A stretch of 64,000 bases of DNA, taken from assembly GCA_016125275.1 (NCBI GenBank), contig WGMB01000012.1:20939-84938 (forward strand), read 5' to 3'. Positions within the stretch are counted from its first letter, which is position 1. Each line of letters opens with the position of its first letter. Made by a program: the position numbers and the translations under genes. The DNA comes from Acidobacteriota bacterium. GTDB lineage: Bacteria; Acidobacteriota; Terriglobia; Bryobacterales; UBA6623. Of the stretch, positions 1-7,564 are shown in pieces. The notes below the pieces were generated by a model, which ran no database searches, was not told the DNA's origin, and worked only from the letters and a program-made list of their open reading frames with translations.

Positions 1-1
1 C

Positions 2-1318
2 AAGCAGACCTACTTGCGGCTGCCGATCTATCCGGCCAGCCACTACGTCATGTCCGACGACCAGCGCGACGCGGCCATCGGCACGATCCTCGAAGAGCTC
101 GACTGGTGGACCGGCGAGCTCCACAAGCAGGGCAAGCTGCTGGAAGCCCAACGGCTGAGCCAGCGCACGCAGTTCGACATCGAGATGATGCGCTCGATCG
201 GCTACTGCCACGGCATCGAGAACTACTCCCGGCACTTCTCCGGCCGGCTGCCGGGCGAGCCGCCGCCGACCCTGCTGGACTACCTACCCAGCGACGCCTT
301 GGTCTTCATCGACGAGAGCCACCAGACCGTGCCCCAGATCCACGGCATGTACCACGGCGACCGCTCCCGCAAGGAGAACCTGGTCTCCCACGGCTTCCGC
401 CTGCCCAGCGCCTTGGACAACCGCCCGCTCACCTTCGAGGAGTTCGAGCATCGTGTCAACCAAGTCGTCTATGTCTCTGCCACTCCTGGAGCTTACGAGC
501 TGACGAAATCCGCCGGAGTGGTCGCGGAACAGGTCGTGCGACCGACCGGCTTGGTGGACCCCGAGGTCGAGATTCGGCCGGTTCGCGGGCAGGTCGACGA
601 CCTCCTCCACGAGATCCGGGCCCGCGTGGAAGCCGGCGAGCGCGTGCTCGTCACAACCCTCACCAAGCGCATGGCCGAGGACCTCTCGGAGTACTACGCC
701 GAGGCCGGCGTGAAGTGCCGTTACTTGCACTCCGAGATCGACACTTTGGAACGGGTGAAGACCCTGCGGGATCTACGGCGCGGAGAGTTCGACGTCTTGA
801 TCGGCGTCAATCTGCTGCGCGAAGGCCTGGACCTGCCGGAAGTGTCGCTGGTGGCCGTGCTCGACGCCGACAAGGAGGGCTTCTTGCGCTCGGCCGGCGC
901 ATTGATTCAGACCATTGGCCGAGCCGCCCGCAACGTGCGCGGCCGCTCGATCCTCTACGCCGACCGCGTCACGCAATCCATGCGGCAGGCGCTCGACGAA
1001 ACCGATCGGCGCCGGGAGATCCAACGGGCGTACAATCTCGAACACGGCATCACCCCGCAGTCGATCGCCAAGCCCGTCGATATGAGCCTCGCCCGTATCG
1101 TGGAGGCCGACTACATCACGCCGCCCAAGGATGACGAGGCGGCCGCGGGAGTTCCGGAGAATCCGGCCGAGTTGCTGGCCCTGGTCGAACAATTGGAGAA
1201 ACGCATGCGCGAAGCGGCCAAAGCGTTCGAGTTCGAGAAAGCGGCCGAGATTCGAGACCGCATCAAGACGCTCAAGACGCGGGACCTCACCGGCATGGCG
1301 GAGGCCAGGGTCTCATGA
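2..1318 (+). CDS. uvrB: UvrABC system protein B, 3' part (5' end outside window)
   Basis: This is the C-terminal two thirds of UvrB, the DNA-damage verification helicase of nucleotide excision repair, which loads with UvrA and recruits UvrC. The frame is open from the window edge, so about the first 230 residues (Walker A, part of domain 1) are missing. Visible hallmarks in order are the YPASHYV segment, the [10 protein letters not shown] stretch, [22 protein letters not shown] followed by the helicase DESH box, VYVSATPG, the helicase C block [21 protein letters not shown], and the arginine-finger motif QTIGRAARN. The last 40 residues form the UVR coiled-coil motif ([12 protein letters not shown]) that contacts UvrC. 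The stop overlaps the next gene's start as ATGA. Identification is secure. Confidence 0.97.
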   Translation, partial: KQTYLRLPIYPASHYVMSDDQRDAAIGTILEELDWWTGELHKQGKLLEAQRLSQRTQFDIEMMRSIGYCHGIENYSRHFSGRLPGEPPPTLLDYLPSDALVFIDESHQTVPQIHGMYHGDRSRKENLVSHGFRLPSALDNRPLTFEEFEHRVNQVVYVSATPGAYELTKSAGVVAEQVVRPTGLVDPEVEIRPVRGQVDDLLHEIRARVEAGERVLVTTLTKRMAEDLSEYYAEAGVKCRYLHSEIDTLERVKTLRDLRRGEFDVLIGVNLLREGLDLPEVSLVAVLDADKEGFLRSAGALIQTIGRAARNVRGRSILYADRVTQSMRQALDETDRRREIQRAYNLEHGITPQSIAKPVDMSLARIVEADYITPPKDDEAAAGVPENPAELLALVEQLEKRMREAAKAFEFEKAAEIRDRIKTLKTRDLTGMAEARVS

Positions 1319-2178
1319 CCCGCATCGGCCTCATCGGCCCCGGCAACGTGGGGCGCTCCCTGGTGCAAGCTCTGCCCAAGGATCGCTACTCGCTGGGTCC
1401 CGTGTTGGGGCGCACCGCCGGCAGCGCGCGGAGGCTCGTGCGCGATTTGCGCGAGGGAGAAGCGGCGAGCTCGCTGGCGGCCTTCGCCGACTGTGAGGTG
1501 ATCTTCGTCGCCGTGCCCGGCGATGCCGTGCGGCAGTTGGCTGACGGCCTGGCTCAGGTGCCGTTCAGTTGGGAAGGCAAGGTCCTGCTGCATACCTGCC
1601 CGGAGTGTCCTCCGGACCTCCAGTTGCTGGCGGACACCGGCGTGGCCGTGGCGGCCTTGTATCCGCTGCAACTGTTCCACCGCACGCGGGTACATCTCAA
1701 GGGCATCCACTTCGTGCTTTCCGGCGACGGGCCGGCGCTGCGCGTGGCACGGTCGGTGGTGCGCGCAGTGGGCGGTCATGGGCACGTCGTCAGCCGCGAC
1801 GCCAAGGCCCAGGCCGGCGTGGCGGCGTCCATCGCATCGGACATCGTCTCGGCAGTGGTGGAGATGGCCGTGCGCCGGCTGGTGGCGGCGGGCTTCTCCC
1901 GGCGCAAAGCCGCCCAGGCGATCCGGCCGATCGTCGACACGGCGCTCGAGGATTTCCACCGCGCCGGCTCGCGGCCGGACTGCTCCGCCATCGGGGACGC
2001 GCGCGCTGCGTCGCACATGGCGGAAGTCTGCGACCGAGACGATCCGGTGGACGGCCAGCTCTATCGCCGCGCTCTGCGCTTGGCCTGCGATTCGATGGAG
2101 GTCCGGGATGCGTCCGTTGTGGCTGTGGGCAATGCTGTGGGCGGCGACCGGTCTCGGCGCGCAAACGCCGCCGGTTGA
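1315..2178 (+). CDS. Rossmann-like and DUF2520 domain protein
   Basis: A 287-residue protein starting in a four-base ATGA overlap with uvrB, so probably cotranslated with it. The N-terminus [10 protein letters not shown] (residues 4-13) is a GxGxxG dinucleotide-binding turn, followed by [14 protein letters not shown] as in NADP-dependent reductases of the F420/ProC superfamily. The C-terminal half is helical, with the YPLQLFHR segment and an AxxxASNIV-like helix ([14 protein letters not shown]) as in DUF2520 proteins. The family is widespread, is often annotated as a predicted oxidoreductase, and has no established substrate. I see nothing in the neighbours that fixes its role. Confidence 0.8.
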   Translation: MTRIGLIGPGNVGRSLVQALPKDRYSLGPVLGRTAGSARRLVRDLREGEAASSLAAFADCEVIFVAVPGDAVRQLADGLAQVPFSWEGKVLLHTCPECPPDLQLLADTGVAVAALYPLQLFHRTRVHLKGIHFVLSGDGPALRVARSVVRAVGGHGHVVSRDAKAQAGVAASIASDIVSAVVEMAVRRLVAAGFSRRKAAQAIRPIVDTALEDFHRAGSRPDCSAIGDARAASHMAEVCDRDDPVDGQLYRRALRLACDSMEVRDASVVAVGNAVGGDRSRRANAAG

Positions 2179-2407
2179 GCCGCTGGCGGCCCTCAATCGA
2201 GCCTCGGCGGCGGAGCTTGCCAAGATTCCGGGCGTCGGCCCGGTCGCCGCACACAGGATCGTCGGCACCCGCCGGCAGATCGAGGGCTTTCGCAGCTTGG
2301 AGGAGCTTCACGCCGTGCCGGGCCTTTCGGCCACGCAGATCGACAGAATCCGCCGCACCTTCGCCGCGCCGCCCGCTCAGGCCGCCGGCCGCAGGGATTC
2401 CAAGTAG
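2108..2407 (+). CDS. ComEA-like helix-hairpin-helix protein
   Basis: A 99-residue protein beginning inside the end of the DUF2520 gene (70-base overlap in another frame). The first 18 residues ([18 protein letters not shown]) look like a signal peptide with cleavage before QTPP. The rest is a tandem helix-hairpin-helix of the ComEA/competence type: LNRASAAELAKIPGVGPVAA then EELHAVPGLSATQIDRI. Such proteins bind DNA non-specifically, usually in the periplasm during uptake. This one lacks the N-terminal membrane/SLBB region of classical ComEA, so it is a minimal secreted version. Its last 31 bases overlap the convergent TetR gene. Confidence 0.72.
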   Translation: MRPLWLWAMLWAATGLGAQTPPVEPLAALNRASAAELAKIPGVGPVAAHRIVGTRRQIEGFRSLEELHAVPGLSATQIDRIRRTFAAPPAQAAGRRDSK

Positions 2408-3024
2408 CGCCGAATCCCGCACACACAGGCCAGCAGCACCGACGAGTCCCGAGCGTTCTTGGCCAGGCCCATGGCGCCTTCGATGGAGGCGACGAAGAAG
2501 GTCGCGGCCTGCTCGCAATCCACATCCGCGGCCACGTAGCCGGCCTCCTGCCCCGCCCTGAGCCGTTCCGCCACACCCTCTCGCCAAGCCCGAAACACCG
2601 CCTCGATGCGTTGCCGAAAGTCGTCGTCCACCGGAGACATCTCGAGCGCGAGGTTGTTCAACGGGCAGCCGGTCTGCGCGACCGCGGCCAACTTCTCCGG
2701 CGGGATCGACTCGAGCAGTTGCAGCAATCCCGCGATCGGGTCCTTGGTGGACTGCAGCGGCTCGATCCAGGCGTGGCAGATGGAGGCGCCGATGAGCTCG
2801 TCAACGACGGCGTGGCCCAGGGCGGCCTTGTTGGGAAAGTGGTGGTACAGCGCGCCTTTGGTGAGCCCTGTGTCAGCGAGGATCTGGTCCACGCTGGCCG
2901 CGCGAAAGCCGTTGCGACGCATCTCCTCGAACGCCGCCTGCAGGATGCGGGCCCTGGTCTGATCCGGATTGCGCTTGGAAACGACCACGACCTTGCCGCA
3001 GCCGGATGCCTTGGCCGGGTTCAT
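2377..3024 (-). CDS. TetR/AcrR family transcriptional regulator
   Basis: A 215-residue one-component repressor. The N-terminal HTH is clear: ARILQAAFEEMRRNGF, then ASVDQILADTGLTKGALYHHFPNKAAL, the recognition-helix signature of TetR proteins. The C-terminal domain (from about residue 80) is the helical ligand-binding part and resembles the TetR_C type seen with many NemR/AcrR-like members. The ATG at 3024 adds a poorly conserved leader; a GTG at 2988 with AAGG just upstream is an alternative start, giving MVVSKRNPDQ. It is divergent from the cytochrome c gene at 3182. A palindrome overlaps the ATG at 3024 (see the operator entry), which suggests autoregulation. Confidence 0.88.
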   Translation of the reverse strand: MNPAKASGCGKVVVVSKRNPDQTRARILQAAFEEMRRNGFRAASVDQILADTGLTKGALYHHFPNKAALGHAVVDELIGASICHAWIEPLQSTKDPIAGLLQLLESIPPEKLAAVAQTGCPLNNLALEMSPVDDDFRQRIEAVFRAWREGVAERLRAGQEAGYVAADVDCEQAATFFVASIEGAMGLAKNARDSSVLLACVCGIRRYLESLRPAA

Positions 3025-3037
3025 ACTGCTCAGTATG
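3022..3037. promoter_or_regulatory. candidate TetR operator palindrome
   Basis: CATACTG-CT-CAGTATG is a perfect 7-base inverted repeat with a 2-base spacer. It covers the ATG at 3024 of the TetR gene and lies in the 157-base divergent interval with the cytochrome c gene. TetR proteins typically bind such palindromes near their own start; assignment here is an inference. Confidence 0.5.
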
Positions 3038-3181
3038 CGAACCGATTCGGAACAGTGTCAACACGGCCCCCACGTAACGCATCGCACCCATAAACCGTCG
3101 AACTGATGGCGGATTGGCAAAGAAACGCGCCCAAGATTGCGTTAGGATGATTAATTCCGGACACGGGAGGATAACAACAGA

Positions 3182-3496
3182 ATGAAGCGATGGACTGGAA
3201 TGCTGGCGGTGGGGCTCATCGCCGTCGCCGCTCCTCTGGCTGCTCAAGACGCGGCTGCCGGCCAGGAGATTTTCGACACCAAGTGCTCGGTGTGCCACAA
3301 CGCCGACAGCAAGGACAAGAAGATCGGGCCGGGTCTGGCCGGGATCAAGGACGGCAAGCTGCCCAGCGGCAAGGAAGCCAACAACGAGAACATGATGGAG
3401 AACATCAACAAGGGCGGCAACGGCATGCCGGCCTTCGAGAAGCTCCTCAGCGAAGACGAGAAGGCCAGCCTGATCGCCTACCTGAAGACGTTGTAA
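3182..3496 (+). CDS. small periplasmic class I cytochrome c
   Basis: A 104-residue monoheme c-type cytochrome, an electron carrier in the periplasm. Residues 1-21 (MKRWTGMLAVGLIAVAAPLAA) are a Sec signal peptide ending AxA before QDAAAG. The heme attachment motif is CSVCH, and the distal methionine is probably in GNGMPAFEKLLS near the C-terminus, with the usual final helix SLIAYLKTL. A GGGAGG ribosome site lies 9-10 bases before the ATG. It is divergent from the TetR gene and stands alone, followed by a strong terminator, so its redox partner is not visible here. Confidence 0.92.
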   Translation: MKRWTGMLAVGLIAVAAPLAAQDAAAGQEIFDTKCSVCHNADSKDKKIGPGLAGIKDGKLPSGKEANNENMMENINKGGNGMPAFEKLLSEDEKASLIAYLKTL

Positions 3497-3521
3497 GCTG
3501 TACGGCCCAGAAGAGTTTCCG

Positions 3522-3555
3522 AAGGGGCGCGGAGCGATCCGCGCCCCTTTCGCTT
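3522..3555 (+). terminator. rho-independent terminator after cytochrome c
   Basis: A perfect 12-base stem (AAGGGGCGCGGA at 3522-3533 with its complement at 3538-3549), GCGA loop, then a T-rich run TTCGCTTTCG. It closes the monocistronic cytochrome c unit. Confidence 0.8.
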
Positions 3556-3595
3556 TCGCGGAAGAGCCCGCCGCGCGCTAGGGTAAGGAGCAGCC

Positions 3596-4138
3596 ATGGC
3601 TGACTTTCAGCTCGTCGAATCGCAGCACGTCCTCCAAACCGAGGTCTTCGAGGTGAGGCGCGAGCGCGCCGAGCACCCTTCCGGCGCGGCGCTCGATCGC
3701 CACGTCACCGTCAACGCGCCGGCGACGGTGATCTTGCCCCTCAACGAAGTCGGCGAATTGCTGCTCGTCCGCCAGTTCCGCCTGCCCGTGCGAACAAAGC
3801 TGTGGGAGTTGCCAGCGGGCCGTTGCGACCCGGGCGAAGAAGAAGTCGAGACGGCCCGCCGCGAGCTGATCGAGGAGACGGGCCTGCGGGCGAAGCGCTG
3901 GACGCGCTTGCTGGACTTCGTCACGGCGCCGGGCTTTTCGAGCGAACGGATGATCGCCTTCCTCGCCGAGGATCTCACCGCCGGCGAGGCGGAGCCCGAA
4001 CCCTACGAGCTGATCGAGACGCGCTGGGTCAACAGAGAGGACGCGCTGGCCATGATTCGTCACGGCGAGATCCGTGACGCCAAGACCATCACGACGATCC
4101 TCTACTGCCAGACGTTCGTCTTCCAGACTGCTAGGTGA
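3596..4138 (+). CDS. NUDIX hydrolase, ADP-ribose pyrophosphatase-like
   Basis: A 180-residue cytoplasmic NUDIX protein, most like ADP-ribose pyrophosphatases (NudF type) that split nucleoside diphosphates linked to another group. The complete NUDIX box is present at about residues 77-99: G-x5-E-x7-REL-x-EE-x-GL, seen as GRCDPGEEEVETARRELIEE followed by TGL, which supplies the metal-binding glutamates. Upstream ELLLVRQFRLPVRTKLWELPAG is the usual strand-loop before the box. An AAGGAG site precedes the ATG. The last 8 bases overlap a convergent small membrane protein gene. Confidence 0.88.
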   Translation: MADFQLVESQHVLQTEVFEVRRERAEHPSGAALDRHVTVNAPATVILPLNEVGELLLVRQFRLPVRTKLWELPAGRCDPGEEEVETARRELIEETGLRAKRWTRLLDFVTAPGFSSERMIAFLAEDLTAGEAEPEPYELIETRWVNREDALAMIRHGEIRDAKTITTILYCQTFVFQTAR

Positions 4139-4238
4139 TCATGAAGTAGCCGGCGACGAGCAGCGCTCCAAACGCCGCCAGTCCTCCGAGCATCGTCCAG
4201 TTCATCCCGGCTCTCTTCTCTTCCACTTGGTCGAACAT
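4131..4238 (-). CDS. 35-residue single-pass membrane protein
   Basis: A very small gene supported by a GGAGG ribosome site 9 bases before its ATG and by a clean membrane profile. Residues 1-13 are charged (MFDQVEEKRAGMN), then WTMLGGLAAFGALLVAGYFM (14-33) is one transmembrane helix, ending MIT. The N-terminal acidic/basic stretch probably remains in the cytoplasm. It converges on the NUDIX gene with an 8-base overlap. No family is recognised; similar one-helix proteins are common and usually are small subunits or stress proteins. Confidence 0.65.
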   Translation of the reverse strand: MFDQVEEKRAGMNWTMLGGLAAFGALLVAGYFMIT

Positions 4239-4377
4239 ATTCGATGGCCTCCTGGCGCTGGTGGATCAACGAACCCCTTCCGCGCGCCACGGGCCGACGC
4301 GCGGATTTCGGTCGGCGAAACTCGCCGCCTCAACGCTATCACCGGTTCGACCTCGGATCAAGGAAAAAAACGGGGGA

Positions 4378-4830
4378 TCAGCTCTCTTGCAGGGGGACTT
4401 CGTGGTAGTCCAGCGCCCACTCACGCATGAACCGAACCCGCTCCGGCTCCACACGGTAGAGCATCAGCTCGGGGTTGTCGACCGTGCCCAGAAAGCTGCG
4501 CATCAGGGGATTTTCGTCCCAAATGGACTGAATTTCGGCGCGATCCTCCACCAATACGGCGCGCCCGGTGATGCGTACGTGGTCGTGCCCGCCCTCCAGG
4601 TAGCACAGCTCCACGCGCGGATTCGCAGCCAATTCGGCCGTCTTGCCGGAGCTCCGCAGCGAAGCCACCCAGACCGTAAATCCGCGGGTTCGCACCGGCG
4701 AAACCGGCCGCACCCGCGGCTGCCCCTCCGGATCGACCGAGGCCAGCATCGGGTACTTGGCGACGCGAATCGTCTCGCGGGCAAGCTCGGGCAGGCGGGC
4801 GGGGTCGACGGGTTCGGGCAGGGGCTTCAT
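4378..4830 (-). CDS. pyridoxamine 5'-phosphate oxidase-like (split-barrel FMN) protein
   Basis: A 150-residue protein of the PNPOx-like split beta-barrel fold, whose members bind FMN, F420 or heme. Recognisable blocks are KYPMLASVDPEGQPRVRPVSPV near the N-terminus, TVWVASLRSSGKTAELAANPRVELCYL in the middle, and HVRITGRAVLVEDRAEIQSIWDE, the usual strand-helix sequence of general-stress-protein-26-like enzymes. The start is the ATG at 4830; sequence upstream in frame belongs to the intergenic region. Substrate and cofactor cannot be told from sequence. It is followed at 31 bases upstream by the methyltransferase gene on the same strand. Confidence 0.8.
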   Translation of the reverse strand: MKPLPEPVDPARLPELARETIRVAKYPMLASVDPEGQPRVRPVSPVRTRGFTVWVASLRSSGKTAELAANPRVELCYLEGGHDHVRITGRAVLVEDRAEIQSIWDENPLMRSFLGTVDNPELMLYRVEPERVRFMREWALDYHEVPLQES

Positions 4831-4861
4831 CGCGGGCTCCGCCCCAGCATAGCGGCTCTGC

Positions 4862-5746
4862 TCAGCGTCTGACGCCCAGCAGCGCAAACCGCAGATACAC
4901 CGAATGGTCCGTATGGCCGGCCGCCAGCGGCTCCCCGACACGGAAGACGCGAAAGTCGAAGGCGTCGCCGTGCGGCCGGAGGATGCGCGACTGGAGCGTC
5001 TCCGGGCTGTAGAAACGGCCGTGACGATTGCCCCAGCCGTCCGCACAGTGGATGACCGCGTCGGCGTCAAAGCGCAGGTCATCGGCGGCCAGCGCGAAGC
5101 GAGGGTCCGTGAGAGCGGCGGCAAAAGGGTTCAGGTACAGCGGTGCGACGACGATGCGGCCGCCGGGTCGCAACACGCGGGCGAGCTCCGTGAATAACCG
5201 AATGTCCGCGTCGCCCTCGAAGTGTTCCAGCGAGCAGGTCAGCGCGGCGGCATCGGCAAAGCCGGCTTCCACCGGCATCGCGCAGGCGTCGCCGCCGATC
5301 TCATGCGCACGCACGCCGGGCGCATACATGATGTCCTGCGCGAAGCTCCGGCAGCCGAAGACCCGCCTCGTGATCTCCGGCAGAGGAGAGGACGCCGCCG
5401 CCACGTCGATGAAGACGGACTTGGGCCCCAGCTCCAGCAGCCGTGTCGCCACGAAGTGCTCCAGCCGCTTCTCCCGCTGATTCGACCCCGAATACCCTGC
5501 GTATCGCGTGGAGTACTCGGCTCGCCGCTCGAACAGCTCCAGCTCGTCGGGCCGCCCTTCGAACGGCTCCACCGCCAGCCCTTGCCCCCGCAGACCGGCT
5601 TCGATCTCGTCGGTCAACGCCTGGTCGGCGAAAGGCAGCCAGCAGGGCTCCACCCGATGCTCGGAGAATCGCTCGCGCAACTGAGCCACCGCGGACTCGA
5701 AGCTCAGCTCGCGCGGCTTGGGCAGATACTCGTAGGCGTCCGGCAA
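4862..5746 (-). CDS. class I SAM-dependent methyltransferase
   Basis: A 294-residue protein with a Rossmann methyltransferase core in its C-terminal half: KSVFIDVAAASSPLPEI is a diverged motif I (no GxGxG), DAAALTCSLEHF and the LARVLRPGGRIVV post-motif are typical of Methyltransf_11. The first 90 residues are an extra domain that I do not recognise. The start is a TTG at 5746; an in-frame TAG lies three codons upstream, so no longer start exists. A -10-like TAGACT ends only 6 bases before the TTG. Substrate unknown. Confidence 0.7.
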   Translation of the reverse strand: MPDAYEYLPKPRELSFESAVAQLRERFSEHRVEPCWLPFADQALTDEIEAGLRGQGLAVEPFEGRPDELELFERRAEYSTRYAGYSGSNQREKRLEHFVATRLLELGPKSVFIDVAAASSPLPEITRRVFGCRSFAQDIMYAPGVRAHEIGGDACAMPVEAGFADAAALTCSLEHFEGDADIRLFTELARVLRPGGRIVVAPLYLNPFAAALTDPRFALAADDLRFDADAVIHCADGWGNRHGRFYSPETLQSRILRPHGDAFDFRVFRVGEPLAAGHTDHSVYLRFALLGVRR

Positions 5747-5752
5747 GCCCGA

Positions 5753-5758
5753 AGTCTA
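5753..5758 (-). promoter_or_regulatory. -10-like hexamer 6 bases before a TTG start
   Basis: TAGACT on the minus strand ends 6 bases before the methyltransferase TTG at 5746, a spacing that would put transcription start on or next to the initiation codon. No Shine-Dalgarno sequence is visible. Confidence 0.4.
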
Positions 5759-5798
5759 CCAGGAGCCGCTCACGGGTGAACGCCTTCGCGAGGCGTCA

Positions 5799-5807
5799 TG
5801 CTAAATT
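5799..5807 (+). promoter_or_regulatory. extended -10-like element before DUF72 gene
   Basis: TGC-TAAATT: an extended -10 whose hexamer ends 7 bases before the TTG at 5815. It is divergent from the -10 of the methyltransferase gene. The same TGC-TAAACT form occurs before the SelA-like gene near 24030. Confidence 0.45.
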
Positions 5808-5814
5808 CGCGGAC

Positions 5815-6684
5815 TTGGGGAGCGGAACCACCGCGGCTACGCCGCTGCGCCTTGGGACCTGCGCCTTCACCGCCGTCGGCTGGGTCGGCTCGTTCTACCC
5901 CAAGGACCTGCGCTCCGGCGAGTTCCTGCGTTTCTACGCCCAGGAGTTCCACTCCGTGGAGCTCGACGTGACCTGGTACCGCACGCCCTCTCCGGAGATG
6001 ATCCGCGGCTGGAACGAGAAAACTCCACCCGGCTTCGTCTTCGCGGCCAAGGTCCCGCAGACCATCACGCACGACAAGGTCCTCACCGACTGCCGCCCGG
6101 AGCTGCGGGAGTTCCTCGACGCCATGGCCGGCCTCGGCGACAAGCTCGGCCCGCTGCTGTTCCAGTTTCCGCGCTTTGACACGGACGTCTTCGCGACCCT
6201 CGACGAATTCCTCGCGGTGCTCGACCCCTTCCTGCGGGAGCTGCCGCGCGGCTTCCGCTTCGCCCTCGAGGTCCGCAACCGCGAATGGCTGCAGCCGCGC
6301 CTGCTCGACCGCCTGCGGGCCCGCAACGTGGCCTTCGCTTGGAACGACCTGCACCGCATGCCCCGCCCCGAGCAGGTGCTGCGTCGGTTGGACCCGGTGA
6401 CGGCGGACTTCGTCTACTTGCGCTGGCTGGGCGACCGCTACGGCATCGAGCGGCTGACCCAGCGCTGGGACCGCACCGTGGTGGACCGCTCGCGCGAGAT
6501 CGCCGGCTGGGCCGAGATCTGCCGCGACCTGCGGGACCGCGAGCTGGCGATCTACGGCTACGTCAACAACCACTACGCCGGCCACGCCCCGGCGACGGTT
6601 CGTTCCCTGCTCGACCGCATCGACCCCTCCCAGCGCCGGCCGCAGAGCCGTGTGAACCGCCAAGCCACGCTGTTCGAGCTGTAG
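5815..6684 (+). CDS. DUF72 domain protein (YecE-like)
   Basis: About 289 residues of the DUF72/YecE family, a TIM-barrel fold of unknown enzymatic function. Visible family blocks are LRLGTCAFTAVGWVGSFYP near the start, HSVELDVTWYRTPSPEMI, GFVFAAKVPQTITHDK, LGPLLFQFPRF, RFALEVRNREWL, and the C-terminal YGYVNNHYAGHAPATV. Start choice is uncertain: TTG 5815 places the conserved LRLGTC at residue 11 and has a -10-like element 7 bases away; GTG 5776 is an alternative with GGAG upstream. Neighbours do not indicate a pathway. Confidence 0.82.
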   Translation: MGSGTTAATPLRLGTCAFTAVGWVGSFYPKDLRSGEFLRFYAQEFHSVELDVTWYRTPSPEMIRGWNEKTPPGFVFAAKVPQTITHDKVLTDCRPELREFLDAMAGLGDKLGPLLFQFPRFDTDVFATLDEFLAVLDPFLRELPRGFRFALEVRNREWLQPRLLDRLRARNVAFAWNDLHRMPRPEQVLRRLDPVTADFVYLRWLGDRYGIERLTQRWDRTVVDRSREIAGWAEICRDLRDRELAIYGYVNNHYAGHAPATVRSLLDRIDPSQRRPQSRVNRQATLFEL

Positions 6685-6788
6685 CCGCCCCGGCGCTTCC
6701 GCGCCCCCGGCGCAACGCTCCCGCTGGCGCGTCCGTCCAACCCATTGCGCCCTGGAGACTGTGGAGCAGGCCCTGCGAAGAGCCGCGT

Positions 6789-6794
6789 TATCAT
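6789..6794 (+). promoter_or_regulatory. -10-like hexamer before queC
   Basis: TATCAT ends 7 bases before the GTG at 6802. No ribosome site lies between, so the queC message may be leaderless. Confidence 0.4.
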
Positions 6795-6801
6795 TGACGA
6801 C

Positions 6802-7521
6802 GTGTCGAAACCGTGGGCGGTCGTGCTCTTGAGCGGAGGAATGGATAGCTGCGTCACAGCCGCGATCGCGGCCCAGGATTTTCGGGTCGCCGCGCTGCAT
6901 TCCGACTACGGACAGCGCACCGAAGCCCGGGAAGGCCGCGCCTTCGACGAGATCGCCGACCGTCTCGGCGTCGAGCGACGACTCCGCATCGACCAGCGCT
7001 ACATGCGGCAAATCGGGGGCTCCGCCCTCACCGATCAGTCGATCGAGGTGCCCGACGCCGATCTGGTTTCCGCGCAGCACGGCGAGATACCGGTAACCTA
7101 CGTGCCCTTCCGCAACGCCCACTTCTTGGCGGCGGCGATTTCCTGGGGTGAGGCGATCGGCGCCGAGAAGATTTTCATCGGAGCGGTGGAGCAGGACAGC
7201 TCCGGCTACCCTGACTGCCGCCCCGAGTACTACGCCCGGTTCAACCAGTTGATCGAAGCAGGCACGAAGCCGAGCACGCAGATCCGCATCGAGGCGCCTT
7301 TGATTGGGTTGTCGAAGGCGCAGATCATCCGGCTCGGTCTGGAGTTGCGCGCGCCTCTCGAGCTGAGCTGGTCTTGCTACCGGGATTCGGATGTGGCTTG
7401 CGGGCGCTGTGACAGTTGCGCCCTCCGGCTGCGGGCGTTCGAACAGGCCGGCGCCGCTGATCCCCTGCCCTACGCGGCCGGGTCGGCGGCTGGCTCGGGA
7501 GGCGTCGATGTTGTATCCTGA
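6802..7521 (+). CDS. queC: 7-cyano-7-deazaguanine synthase
   Basis: A 239-residue QueC, which converts 7-carboxy-7-deazaguanine to preQ0 with ATP and ammonia in queuosine biosynthesis. Residues 10-15 hold the PP-loop SGGMDS for ATP pyrophosphate. The family sequence SDYGQRTEAR, YVPFRNAHFLA and GAVEQDSSGYPDCRP follow. The zinc site is complete in the C-terminus: SWSCYRDSDVACGRCDSC carries four cysteines. The GTG at 6802 gives the normal MSKPWAVVLLSGG start; longer readings begin in non-coding sequence. QueA, a later enzyme of the same pathway, is encoded separately at 49892-50944; queD, queE and queF are not in the window. Confidence 0.95.
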   Translation: MSKPWAVVLLSGGMDSCVTAAIAAQDFRVAALHSDYGQRTEAREGRAFDEIADRLGVERRLRIDQRYMRQIGGSALTDQSIEVPDADLVSAQHGEIPVTYVPFRNAHFLAAAISWGEAIGAEKIFIGAVEQDSSGYPDCRPEYYARFNQLIEAGTKPSTQIRIEAPLIGLSKAQIIRLGLELRAPLELSWSCYRDSDVACGRCDSCALRLRAFEQAGAADPLPYAAGSAAGSGGVDVVS

Positions 7522-7564
7522 CCGAAGAAAAAACTCGCCCCACAACCAAGGAGTTGAAGGATCA

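Noticed and set aside
4261..4872. Plus-strand open frame over the PNPOx-like gene
   Set aside because: The minus-strand reading has family motifs and a sound start; the plus reading is a shadow.
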